Assembly (NCBI GenBank): GCA_002150815.3
Contig: NDFF03000398.1
Span: 1-64,000 of the forward strand
DNA length: 64,000 bases
Source: Grammothele lineata
Taxonomy: Eukaryota; Basidiomycota; Agaricomycetes; Polyporales; Polyporaceae
Reading direction: 5' to 3'
Made by a program: the position numbers and the translations under genes
In this document: positions 10,856 through 21,298 of the stretch, piece by piece
How positions within the stretch are numbered: the first letter of the stretch is position 1
Layout: the number at the start of each line of letters is the position of its first letter
Notes under the pieces: model-generated
What the model was told of the DNA's origin: nothing
The model's input: the letters and a program-made list of their open reading frames with translations, nothing else
Database searches by the model: none

Positions 10856-12381
10856 ATGTCAGCTAAATATCTCTGCGCAATATGCCAGGAGCACTATCTT
10901 CTCCCTGAGATGCGTGTTCTCCGATGCGGTGAGTTTGTCGCGTCCGATGCGAAGGGAGTGTAGAAATCAATGGAGCTTATTATAGGGCATACATATTGTG
11001 CTGTATGTATCAAGAGCCATGCCGAACGGCGGGGAGCAGTATGCCCGCACTGTCGTGCCAAAATCAAGATGACCGAGATCCACCCTCTCTACCTCGAGGT
11101 CGCATCCTCCTCTTCTCAAGGAACCTCGGGGCCCGCGCGCTGCAACGACTCTCCGCTTGTACACCGTCAAGTTGATGTTGCTCTTAAGGAGATTCGGCAA
11201 GTTAAGAAAGATATGCGGTTCCAGACCATCAAGCGTGCGGCGGAGGAGGTGAGCAAGGTCGGGAAGTTCATGGACGAGGGCGACTGTATGCAGGCACGTC
11301 TCTTTCTCTCCCCTTTCTACTGCATCATGCGCCCCTAACACTTATACCATCGTGGTATAGCCTCTTCTTCACGCTGTTTCGGAGCGATGGCGGGACATGC
11401 ACTCTGTGTTCGAAACCATCTCCAACCAGAAGATGGTCCTGCAGAAGAAGGAGAGGGAGCTGAAGGACATCTGCCACGAGAAGGCGCACGCCGAAGAGGT
11501 TGCGGCCGAAGCAATCAAGACTTCGGAAAAGATGATGCCCGCTTTGCATAAGGCCAACACGGAGTGCCAAGAGGCACGGGATGCTCTCAGCGAATACCAG
11601 CGAAAGACAAGCAAGATTGAGGAACAAGCCGCTCAGTTTAAGGAAGAGCTCCAGAGGAAGGCTGATGAGATCAAGAACCTTCACAACCTCCTTCAAGGTC
11701 TCAAGAAGACGGTACGTTGAGATAATACCAATGCGTCTTGGGCCGATGAGGTTTATCCCACCTTTGGTCGTGCATATAGGAGGCGAAGCAGAAGCGGACA
11801 ATCGAGGAGCTGCGTCAGAAGTGCAACAATCACGAAACGGCCGAACGCGCTCTGAAGTCCGAATTAAGCCAAGTACATCGTGAGAGCGACTTCGACACAG
11901 GGCCTGCGGGACCTCCAGAGGACGTCGTACGCCAGGTATGTTGAACAGAATTGTCCATGATACAGTTAGTATCTGATGATGCTTCCAAAAGCAGACCAGC
12001 TTCCGCGAAGATCTCGAGAACTTTGATCCCACCTCCGCACTCCACGAGCCTTCCAGATCCCAGTCCACCGCGAAGCGAAGACGAATCGAAGACGGACCGA
12101 TGTTCGCCTCGGACCACAATGCGCGCACGGACAGCACCTCCGCCTCGTCCGTCAAGATCGTAGTCGATACATATACGCCCAGAAGCCCCCTACGTGCGAC
12201 GTTCCAGTCTGACTGGAACCTCCCTGCGGAACGGGTAAGGAACCGTTGTGTCAGTAGGACTAGCGTTGCAGCCTCTCGGTCGGCGTCCGGGCCAACTCCG
12301 ACTTTCCCTTTGGCGATCGACAGCAAGGGCCGTCCTCTGAAGCCAATGCAGATCGGATCGCGGAAGCGACACAAATTCTAG
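10856..12381 (+). CDS. RING-finger coiled-coil protein 2
   Basis: Exons 10856-10928, 10986-11293, 11361-11711, 11780-11935 and 11995-12381 join in phase to give 424 residues. The RING is at residues 7-47: C-A-I-C, C-G-H-T-Y-C-A-V-C, C-P-H-C. A long coiled coil spans about 75-260 (EERELKDI..., KIEEQAAQFKEEL...). The C-terminal part is Ser/Thr/Arg-rich and ends in RKRHKF, a possible nuclear localisation signal. Intron 2 only keeps the frame if the donor is GC (CAG|GCACGT), making it a GC-AG intron. An E3 ubiquitin ligase role is inferred from the RING. The first intron falls at the same codon of the RING (the Gly of C-G-H) as in the gene at 9273, which supports common descent. Confidence 0.78.
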
Positions 12382-13086
12382 TTCATCGCGCAAACACGGC
12401 GGAAGGGTTCCTACCGTAGTACCATGTTCATGTTTTCCTGGTTCCTGACTTTCAATCACCGTTCCCGTCCCAACTTCGTGATCTAGCAATAGCCCTTGTT
12501 CGGCCGTGATCCTTGCGACCATCGTTTTCCTATCAGGCGGGGCCGATACCAGGGCAGATGCTTGATTGAGTTGATTTTAAAGTTGCAACGACGTATCAGC
12601 GACGACGTGCTCCTCGCAGACGGCAGGTGCTTGAGGGTACTTTTTGTCTGTTTTCTGGAACGTCGAGTAGCACATGCCGGACTTGTCCCCGACATCAACG
12701 GGCTTCCGGCCGAGCAATGGAATCCAGTCCGGGCATTTGGACGTATTGATGTCAAAAGCCTATCTCCGCAAAAGCTGTCACTGCGCTCATCGTACGGTAT
12801 GATGCAACGGCGACGGATGATGCTGACGGCGACGATGTGTTTAGTGAACACCGGGTCAGACTGTCAGACTACTGTTCTAGTCGTGGGAAAGCAAGGTACC
12901 GCCTACGCAGAGGCGGCGCGTAGGGCTTCCCCGACGGCGAACGGAACATGACACCCCTCCCCGTCGCTGAACGCACCTCCGTCATCGTTTAGCACAACGA
13001 CGGGATCTGTCTTCCTCTTCAACGGCCGTCGTCTCCCATTCGTTCCCTACCGCCCGTTTATCCCACGACCCGTTGCCAGCAAGTAG
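12382..13086. other. Intergenic region, no gene supported
   Basis: Overlapping frames on both strands (12483-12851 minus, 12496-12951 plus) lack motifs and splice structure. The last 120 bases are pyrimidine-rich leader sequence for the gene at 13087. Confidence 0.4.
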
Positions 13087-15213
13087 ATGTCAAACGGGAG
13101 CCACTTCGCCACGCCGCTTTCTCCACCTCGTCCGACCTCCCGGCCGTCTTCAAGAGGCTCGTTCAGGTCTCATAGTCCTTCTGTATCATTAGGAGACGAC
13201 ACGGGTAAGTTCTTCATCTCCGTTCCTAACCCCCATCCTCCCCCCGCGGTCGCCGCGTTCTCCGTTCTTCCCCTCGGTCGTGCCGTACTTCGCCTCACTT
13301 CGCCCGTTGTCACCGAGCGCTGAACTGCGCCGTCCGTCCCCCGCGACCGTGCGCGATGCCTCTGCGTCCGCTCCCTGCGTCGTGCAGTGGCCATCCGCCA
13401 CCAGATGTCCACGCTGAAGCACAACATCCGTCACCAACAAGCACAACTCCACCAGCTCGAGAACAATATCCTTCGCGGTCCACGCCCGCTACCCCCAGGG
13501 ATCTTCGACGACCCGCCTATGTCCCCCGCCGAACTCGAGGCAGCAGGAATGACTACGTCGCCGCAGCGCATCGCGCGCCGGAGCAGCTACGAGGCGCTCC
13601 AGGGCCTCGCAGGGCCCGAATCTGGCCTACCGCTTCCCCGTCGCAAACTGTCCTATGGAGATGAGAATGGAATTAGAGAAGGGATACCGACAGGGTCCGG
13701 GTCAGGGAATAGACCGCCGAGTCCGACGAGGACATTGAGTCGTGAGTGTTCTTTGGGTTGTGTTACACCCTTGTGGACATACTAAGGGCGGGGTAGGCAT
13801 CCCCGTCTCATCAGTAGGTCAGTGCGCCCCTCTATGGAGATGCTGCTGCTGTAGTGGGGCTATGAACCCGGATGGTACATGAGACGTTGTGTAAATGGTT
13901 GAAAGGGGGCCTGAGGGAAGCAGGTATCGTCCATCATCTGCGTCGTTGCCCAAGTCTCTAGCATTCCCCTCCTTTGGGGATGCCTTCATGCACGGGCGTA
14001 CGAGGTCTCTACACATTCTTCGCGTTCTTGCATGCGTTGCGCATTTAGCAGCTGCATTGCGTTGGAGTTGATGATGGCGAGGGTGCCTGCCGCGCGGACC
14101 GATATTCCGCTCCCCCATACACGCGGCGGATAGGCGAAAATCTCGATCTCACGCCATGCTTACCCGATCTCCTCTCTTCTTCTCCTCCCTACAGGGAACG
14201 CACGGGCACTGGCAGAGGAAGAGCCGGGGAACGTCTCCCACTCCAGCATGAACCTCAACGTATCGACGGCGTCCTCGGGGGGCGTCTCGCCGCGGCGGGC
14301 GTCCTTCGCGCCGGGGAACACGACAAAAGTGCTCGCGGACCTCCAGGCGGGCGTGCTCAACGCGAAGAACGCGCTCGAGAACACCAAGGCGCAACTGCGC
14401 GTCAGCCAGCGACAAGTGAGCCAGCTGACGCGGCAGACGGAGGACCTGAAGGAGGTGCGGGAGCGGCTGCGGTTGGAGAATGAGGGCTTGAACAACGTCG
14501 TGGCGAGGAAAGAACGGCTGTTGCAGGAGGTGCGTACTCGCTGTCGATAAGCGTTTCGATCCCGGCGACCGAACCTCTCGAAACAGGTGCTCGAACGTGC
14601 ACGAAAAGCGGAGGCGGAGGTCATCACGCTCAAGTCGCAATTGAAGAGCGAGACGTCAACATCGAAGAAGACGATCCGGGATATGGAGTCGTCGCTGACC
14701 GAGTACACGGCACGGACGCAGAAGGCGGAGCGAGAATACACCGTGCTGCGGGACTCGATTAAAGACCTCGTGGACTCGTTCCAGACCGACGCCGTAAACC
14801 TGCGGGAGGAGGTCAAGCGCCGGGAGGACAAGCTCAAGAGCGACGCGGAGGAGATGGGTCGCAAGTACAAGCTGTTGCTCGAGCAGGTGCAGAAGGAGCG
14901 CGAATCGGGCGGGCTGGGCGAAGTACGGTGGTTGTTGCACGAGAACAAGCGGATAGCGGAGCAGATGGAGGTCGCGCTCAAGGAGGAGATGCAGCAACTC
15001 CGGGGCGAGGTGGACCGGCACGCGCAGGAGAGCGACGAGGCGATTCAGACTGCGAGGTGCGCGCCGATGTTGTCCGGTCGGCCAGGCGTTGTGCTGACTG
15101 GTGCCATCCTTATCTTTACCAGGGTGCTTGCGACGGAACTCGGTCGACTACGGCGGCTTATGCGGCAGGCAGGAGCGGCTGCGGCTCAGGAAGCACGCAA
15201 CGGTCCACCGTAA
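13087..15213 (+). CDS. Long coiled-coil protein with optional microexon
   Basis: Exons 13087-13204, 13388-13741, 13797-13817 (21-nt microexon), 14195-14529, 14587-15056 and 15123-15213 give 462 residues. The N terminus is Ser/Pro-rich. A helix RHQMSTLKHNIRHQQAQL is followed by another disordered stretch, and then nearly continuous coiled coil from about residue 190 to the end (LADLQAGVLNAKNALE, RKAEAEVITLK, REEVKRREDKL). It resembles basidiomycete proteins compared with the She3-type mRNA-transport adaptor, but this is uncertain and no symbol is given. The microexon keeps the frame whether used or skipped, because exon 2 ends in phase 1 and both acceptors accept it. The last intron (66 bp) is also a multiple of three without a stop, so retention would be tolerated; its GCTGAC branch site and GTGCGC donor argue for splicing. 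Confidence 0.65.
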
Positions 15214-16124
15214 CGGCCTGGTCGGCTCTCCGACGCTCGTTGATCTTGACGCTGACATTCTACCTCCATTCTTGTCCTTTCATCTACGTCGTCCCCCGCC
15301 CTCACGTTCCAGACCCCATTGTATCACGCTCGTTAACGTCGCTGACTCTCCCTCGCTGTTCACACCGTTCTGCCGTACGGATCGCCTACTATACCTGGGG
15401 CATACGCCCCGTCACCTCGCCTTGAATCGAACCCGCACCCTCGTTGGATTTTGATCTAAGCTTGCACTCCCTCTGTCTCCTACTCTCTCTCTGTCCATCG
15501 ATATCTTTCCGTCTGTCTCCTTGTCCCATCGTCTCATTCATATTCCGTATTTTGCATGCATGAACAGCATTCCTACCGAATTCATCGCATTGTATAGCAT
15601 CGCCCGCTCTAAGTGCTTCACACTGTGCGGACCCCGGGCGAGTTTCACTCGCTGACAAGTATTGTAGAGGTCACGCCTGGTCACGCGGGCATGCATTGCA
15701 GGACGGGACCGGCGTCGTGATTAAGCCCGGCTGGGGTAGTGCCGGTGCGCTGAATCCGGCTGGTATCGCGCCGGGGAGGCAAGGCCCCTTCTACAACCAG
15801 CTGTACTTCTTAGGTCGGACGATTTACGCTGAGTGCAAGCAAGTGCGTCGGTGCACTTGAGCAACACGAGAACCACTGAAGATGGTGGTCGGACTCAACG
15901 GTGCCATGGGGAACGGGGTAGCTGTGCTGGAGGTGTACGATCGAGATCTATTAGCGCGTGTTATGTGCGGTCCGGGGCAGAGGAGACCGGCTCCGAAGCC
16001 ACGCTCGCCCGAGCGGCGCTCAGCTGCCCATAAAGTCATCATCCTCCCTCACAGGTCAACCCTCTTGCACCCACCTATCCACCTCCGCCCGTTTATCGCC
16101 GTCCCGAACGTCTTCTTTCCTGCA
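15214..16124. other. Intergenic region
   Basis: CT-rich 3' untranslated region to about 15540, then promoter of the nitronate monooxygenase. No supported gene; frames on both strands are short. Confidence 0.4.
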
Positions 16125-17560
16125 ATGGCTACCATCTCTACCGCGGTCACCGAGCTTTTCGGGATCAAGCACCCTATTCTTCTCGCAGGTGAGCATTTCG
16201 GGTTACTCATGGTGTGTAGGACGCGACCGTGAACGCGTGTGTCATGCCAGGTATGAACGTCGCGGCTGGTCCGGAGCTCGCTGCTGCCGTCACCAACGCA
16301 GGCGGCATGGGTGTCATCGGTGGTGTGGGCTACACGCCCAAGATTCTGCGCCAACAGGTATGTCGCGCGACCATCTCGCTCCCACACGAGCCCCCTGAGC
16401 CTCACGCGACGACTGCGTGCGTTCCCCTCACCTCGTATAGATTAAAGCTATTAAGGATGACCTTGCCGACAAGAACGCGCCTTTCGGTGTCGACCTGCTC
16501 CTCCCCCAGGTCGGTGGCAACGCGCGTAAGACCAACGTGAGTGGGAATATCCGCCGCGCGATCGTTGACCCGCTCGCGCGTGCTCGCCTCGGGAAGTTCA
16601 GGCTAACTGACGCGGTACGCGGTAGTACGATTACACCAAGGGCCAGCTCCCAGAGCTCATCGACGTCATTATCGAGGAGAAAGCTAGGCTCTTCGTTTGC
16701 GCAGTCGGGGTACCGCCCAAGTGGGCTGTGGACAAGCTCCATGCCGCGGGCATCCCCGTTATGAATGTTCGTCCCGCCCCTCCGCTCTGCTATGGGCTAA
16801 GCATGACTTCTGACGGTGCCGTCGCGCATACTGCAGATGGTCGGCCACCCGAAGCACGTCACTAAGGCGCTGGACGTCGGCGTCGACCTTATCTGCGCCC
16901 AGGCGGGCGAGGGCGGTGGCCACACAGGCGACGTCCCCGCGTCGATCCTCATCCCCGCCTGCGTCGACATCTGCCGCACGCGCACATCTCCCCTCACGGG
17001 CAAGCCCGTCATAGTCGTCGGGGCGGGCGCCGTCTACGACGGCCGCGGGCTCGCCGCGAACCTCGCCTGGGGCGCCGAGGCCGTCTGGGTCGGCACGCGC
17101 TTCGTCGCGTCCACCGAGGCGGGCGCGCCCAAGGCGCACAAGGAGGCGGTGCTCAGCGCCGGGTACGAGGACGCGGTGACGACGCTCATCTACACCGGCC
17201 GGCCGCTGCGCGTGCGCAGGACACCGTATGTGGACGACTGGTGCGTGCTTCCTCTCCGCTACGGCGGCCCTCGCTGCTACATTGGGCGCCGCTGACACGG
17301 CTGTGCGGTGGTGCTGCAGGAACAACAACCGGCAGGCGGAGATTAAGGAGCTCACGTCTAAGGGCATCCTCCCCATCGAACACGACCTCAAGGAGCACCC
17401 CGAGAAGTCGCTGCAGGCTCGCGCGTGGCTTATCGGCCGTGTTGCTGCGCTCATCCACGAAGTCATTCCCGCAAAGCAGATCGTGGAGAATATGGTCAAC
17501 GACGCGGCGAAGATCATGCAGCAGAACGGGGCGCGAGTTACGGTCAAGGCCAAACTCTGA
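16125..17560 (+). CDS. Nitronate monooxygenase (2-nitropropane dioxygenase type)
   Basis: Six exons (16125-16188, 16251-16357, 16441-16536, 16626-16766, 16837-17240, 17320-17560) give 350 residues, the usual family length. Family members are FMN-dependent TIM-barrel enzymes that oxidise alkyl nitronates to carbonyl compounds and nitrite. Visible hallmarks: an early GIKHPILLAGMN strand; the Gly-rich loop GGMGVIGG (about 40-47); AQAGEGGGHTG with the catalytic-type His at about 165; and the phosphate-binding segment VVGAGAVYDGRGL followed by GAEAVWVGTRF. No signal peptide, so cytosolic. Intron 1 interrupts the codon after LLAG, as in several other genes here. Donor 4 is GTTCGT, slightly unusual, but the protein sequence across the junction (IPVMN-MVGHP) is what the family predicts. 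Confidence 0.92.
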
Positions 17561-18114
17561 GGTGCTCGAGGTGCTTGGCTCTACTTGTGCTAGATTTAGT
17601 TTAAAAGCCGCTGTTGTTTGTTTTTCTGTGGATTTAGGTACAGTGCTCTTGTGAAAGGATACTGAGGGACGCTTCCTGCCACCTCTGGAATACTGATGTT
17701 CTGGCGTGATTAGGCAGTGGCGTACGACGTACGGCTCAGATATACTTGGATGCGAGACGGTATTGGCGTTAGACGGTGTGGTAGGCCGTCGACATATTCT
17801 CCTTTAAACTGCATGGCACATGAACAATGTGACGCTGAGTTCCTGGGAACTATGACAGCAATTAAAAAAATCAGAATCTTCCTCTTGGACGTTAGGTACA
17901 GAAAATTGTTCACTTTGAGTCTGAGTCCATACAGATTCGAACTAGCGCTCGTCTGTGAGAGTACTTCGCAGGTTCAAGTCATCTAGCGGCTCCAACACAG
18001 TTCAAACACAGTTATGTAACAAGAACAACCACACGCAGATTTGACTCGTCCGATCGTGATGCTGGAATGTTGTGTGCTTCAGCATCCTCTGGAGTACGTC
18101 TACCCAAAAACAGT
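17561..18114. other. Intergenic region
   Basis: AT-richer than the flanking genes. A short direct repeat AACACAGTT occurs twice near 17993-18015. No gene seen. Confidence 0.4.
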
Positions 18115-18187
18115 GAGTCGACCCAGGATCGAACTGAGGACCTTCTGTGTGTTAGACAGATGCGATAACCAGCTACGCCATCGACCC
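18115..18187 (-). tRNA. tRNA-Val (anticodon AAC)
   Basis: Read on the minus strand the 73 bases fold into a full cloverleaf. The acceptor stem is GGGTCGA with TCGACTC (one G-T pair). The D stem is GCG/CGC, the anticodon stem TCTGT/ACAGA with loop CTAACAC (anticodon AAC), the variable loop is 5 nt, and the T arm is CTCAG-TTCGATC-CTGGG. No intron. CCA is not encoded, as expected for a eukaryotic nuclear tRNA. Confidence 0.9.
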
Positions 18188-18390
18188 GTTGAAGACGGAC
18201 TCTAGAACTCATATATAGCTAAATTGTATACCAACGGCCCTTCCGGGCAGACCTGGGCTACTATGAGGAGCTCATAGCCAACATCTACTAAGAAGAGCTT
18301 CCCTACTACAGTAAATGCCAGTAATGTCACGGTACACATTTGCCTAAGGGCAATGATCAAGATTTGAGAAAGACCTACCGTGGTCAATGA

Positions 18391-18662
18391 TACTGTGGTA
18401 ATCAGACCATAGCGGCGGGGGGTTTGGGGTGTGACACGTCCCCGCCGAACCGGCGGGGCGGCGGGGATGCCCCCAAGGTGTGACGCCGCCGCCGTAGGCG
18501 GCGAAAAATTGCCATTTTGGGCATCCGGCGCACCCAAATTGACCTCACGGCCGTCGGTCACGTCCGGCGGGGTCCCTTGTAACCGGTGACAAAAGGCGGA
18601 TAGCGGCGCGGCGGCGGGCCCTGTGACGCGTGACGCGCCGCTATGGTCTGATCACCACAGTA
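18391..18662. mobile_element. MITE candidate with 25-bp terminal inverted repeats and TA flanks
   Basis: The left end (18393-18417, CTGTGGTAATCAGACCATAG then CGGCG) matches the reverse complement of the right end (18636-18660) at 24 of 25 positions, the exception being A/G at position 9. Both ends are bordered by TA, giving a possible TA target-site duplication. The interior (about 220 bp) is very GC-rich with nested palindromes and has no coding capacity. Size, TIRs and TA flanks fit a non-autonomous Tc1/mariner-type element. No transposase occurs in this window, so the family assignment is an inference. Confidence 0.7.
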
Positions 18663-19307
18663 AATTGATCAATCTCATGATGCTGCTAGTATCAAGTACT
18701 GATATGGCTGGCCTGGAGCTCTGTAATGTGATAGGGACAAAGAGGAGAATGGTAGAACATATATCACCTGAGCAGCAGAGATGGAAATAATTAAGTCAAG
18801 AGAACACCAGAGGACATGCAGCCAGTGTGAGTTTCTGGCCGGGGTGTCACGCTCCCGGCAGAGGCTGTCACAACCGTCACAACCGTCACATTCACCCCGG
18901 TTATGGCAGCTGTAACGGATCAGAAGCGTGATGTCACGTCACGTTTGGTCACACCTCACCCCGTTCATTTACCAGACAAGACCTGGTCTACTAGTCGTAG
19001 CCCAGGGACAGCCTCCCCTCAAACTGCCGCAGCACCGACAGCCGTGCTCCCGGGCCATTGCCAGACTTGTTAGTGCGGTAATTTCGCAGGCTAGGTTCGT
19101 CGTGACTTGTACTGGTACAAGAGCACCGAGTAGGTCTATATTGGAAGGACATCTTTTCTCCCTCATTACTTAGCGGAGTCGGACCACCTGCTGGATCCTG
19201 CCAGGGGCAAGTTCGCATCGGTTGCGCTTGCGACGCCGAAAGACATCATTTACAATTAGTACTTGCCACTAGTAAGTTCATTTTTCGGCTATACACAGTG
19301 TATATTC
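18663..19307. other. Intergenic region with GTCAC cluster
   Basis: Between the MITE and the BTB gene. Seven GTCAC pentamers lie within 18845-18955, including a direct repeat of CACAACCGT. No gene recognised. Confidence 0.4.
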
Positions 19308-20428
19308 ATGCAAACCATGCACTCCTTGTCAGTGGCCAGCCATCCTCAGACGGTCGAAGATGAGACGGTTGTAAATGCTTCACCTCTCACTATCGCCTCT
19401 TCTCCTTTCGACGATCATGCAGTCGCCGATATCGTTCTGAGAACGTCGGACAACGTCGATTTCTACGTCAGGAAAGCGATCCTCGCCCAGGCCTCAGTCT
19501 TCTTTGCAGGCATGTTTACCCTGCCCCTTCCTCAACCAAGTCACTCTTCTCCCCCTACCAACAACGAGTCCAAGCTCCAGCCGGATTCGCACTCACAGGA
19601 ATATACGGCGTGGGGCCAAGCGATCGCGCCCGTCTCAGAGCCGAGCACGACGATGGATCCATTACTCCGGATGTGCTATCCCGTCGCCGATCCGCCCCCG
19701 TCGTCTCTAGCAGAATTGAAATGCCTCATCGAGGCCGCACGGAAGTACGATATGGATTGGCCTTTGACTCTGCTCAAGCGCCAGCTTATTACCCTCGCAC
19801 CGACTGCTCCGCTAGCAGTGTATGCCATCGCTCTCCAATACAGGATGTCCGAAGTTGCGACCGCAGCTGCCAAAGCATTTCTTGAGCTTCCCTCTCCGTG
19901 GCCATACGTACCCGAGTTGGAAGATATCACCGGTGGTGAATACTTCAAACTCCTCAGGTATCGGGAACGATGCGCGGATGCAGCAGCAGCTCTCGCCGAG
20001 GGCGACCTGGCGTGGCTGACGACCGACAGGGAGTACAGTTGGTTTCCATCCACTACAACCGGATGGATGTCGTGCCAGAGCCCGACCTGCCCTCGGCATG
20101 TCGGCCAAGTATACTATGTGTTCGGAGGGCGCAACATTTATGAGACCAAGGCATGGTTCACGTCCTATCTCGCCGATCTCGCTTGTGAATTACGGGCAAC
20201 ACCATCTGGAGATGTGTTAAGGAGACCGGAAATAATGGACACCCCATTGATGGCCATCTCCAGCTGTGGTACATGTAGGCAAGGCGGTTTCGCTCAATTA
20301 CGGGACTTCACGGCGAAGCTTGCGGTGGAAGTCGAGAGACGGATCTCGGAGGTAAGCGAATCTCACGCGAGGGCGATACATAGCGGAGTTCACATCTGCT
20401 GCAATAGGTGAAACTGGAGCTGCCGTAG
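19308..20428 (+). CDS. BTB/POZ protein, single-module family member
   Basis: Exons 19308-20351 and 20408-20428 give 354 residues. The open frame continues upstream only through a TTG, so ATG 19308 (MQTMHSL) is taken as start. The BTB domain begins near residue 33: PFDDHAVADIVLRTSDNVDFYV then a helix KAILAQASVFF. A helical region follows (about 125-205), ending in the family signature YVPELEDITGGEYFKLL. Two Cys pairs (CQSPTC, CGTC) and a C-terminal helix FTAKLAVEVERRISEV complete it. The last intron (56 bp, GTAAGC...ATAG) cuts just before V-K-L-E-L-P. This tail and intron recur in four of the BTB genes at 40-59 kb, which instead carry two modules. BTB proteins commonly bridge to Cul3 or act in transcription; the partner here is unknown. 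Confidence 0.8.
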
Positions 20429-21298
20429 GGCCCGAACTTGATATGTATGATGTTCAGTTTGGTGAAACAGTGTTTGGAAAGCAAACGATTCTGAGCCCGA
20501 TGACGGCGTATAATAAAGATGTACTAGTAGCATATGTATGTAGGTTCATATCGTGGCTCGACGGTCCAATCTGCAGGTATATGTGATTAATATGGCGATT
20601 GAGGATACTGATAAGTCACAGAATGAAATCTCTATTTAAGAGATCCACCGTCCAGGTGGATTAGTGGAGTGTCTAAATGATCTGCCGTGCCCGAGTTCCC
20701 GAGTTCCGCGCCTCATATTAGCGCCCGTAGAGACGCGACGGTCACGTGGACCTGTTGAGAACCGCGTACCGGCGCCTATACGCCTCGTCCTATCCATCCA
20801 TCCCCTGCAGCCACCGCTTCTCGGCCTCTCACACTCCCACTGGACAGGTTCTTCTGTGCAGCAAGTTACCGACCTACCTTAACCTTTGAAACTGGTGCCT
20901 GATCTCCGGCTGTCTCTGGACTTGGCACGTGGGATACGCGGTGAGTTTCGTCGATCCAGCGTTTCTCTTTCAGCCACTGCGCCCAACACACATCAGTCTA
21001 TACGAATGGTCCATTCTTCGATTCCACTATTACTAGTATCTATTCTGTAAAATTTGCTCCACGTCACGCGAAAAAACAGCGATACATCTTCTGTCTATGT
21101 GGTTATTCAGGCGTTCGCCTTGATGTCTGCATGGCGGCTTTCATATTTGCTCACTGCGTTCATCCCGGAGAAGTTTGTGTTTCTCCCCTTTATTCTTTAT
21201 TTTCATATTACTCGTTACTGCATTGAGGAGATTCTTTTGGTACTGACTATATTGATACATGCAGGTGCCTAACGTGAAGAATCCCATCTTGAGGCAAG
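20429..21298. other. Promoter/leader of the spindle-pole gene
   Basis: Contains a plausible 5' untranslated intron: a GGTGAGTTT donor near 20939 and an ACATGCAG acceptor ending at 21264, 35 bases before the ATG. No separate gene seen. Confidence 0.35.

Noticed and set aside
12225..12275. Possible intron in RING gene 2 (GTAAGG donor)
   Set aside because: The nearest acceptor gives only 37 bp and breaks the frame; the exon reads through well.
19263..19307. Upstream extension of the BTB gene
   Set aside because: Begins with TTG and includes sequence better explained as leader; the ATG at 19308 is the first real start.
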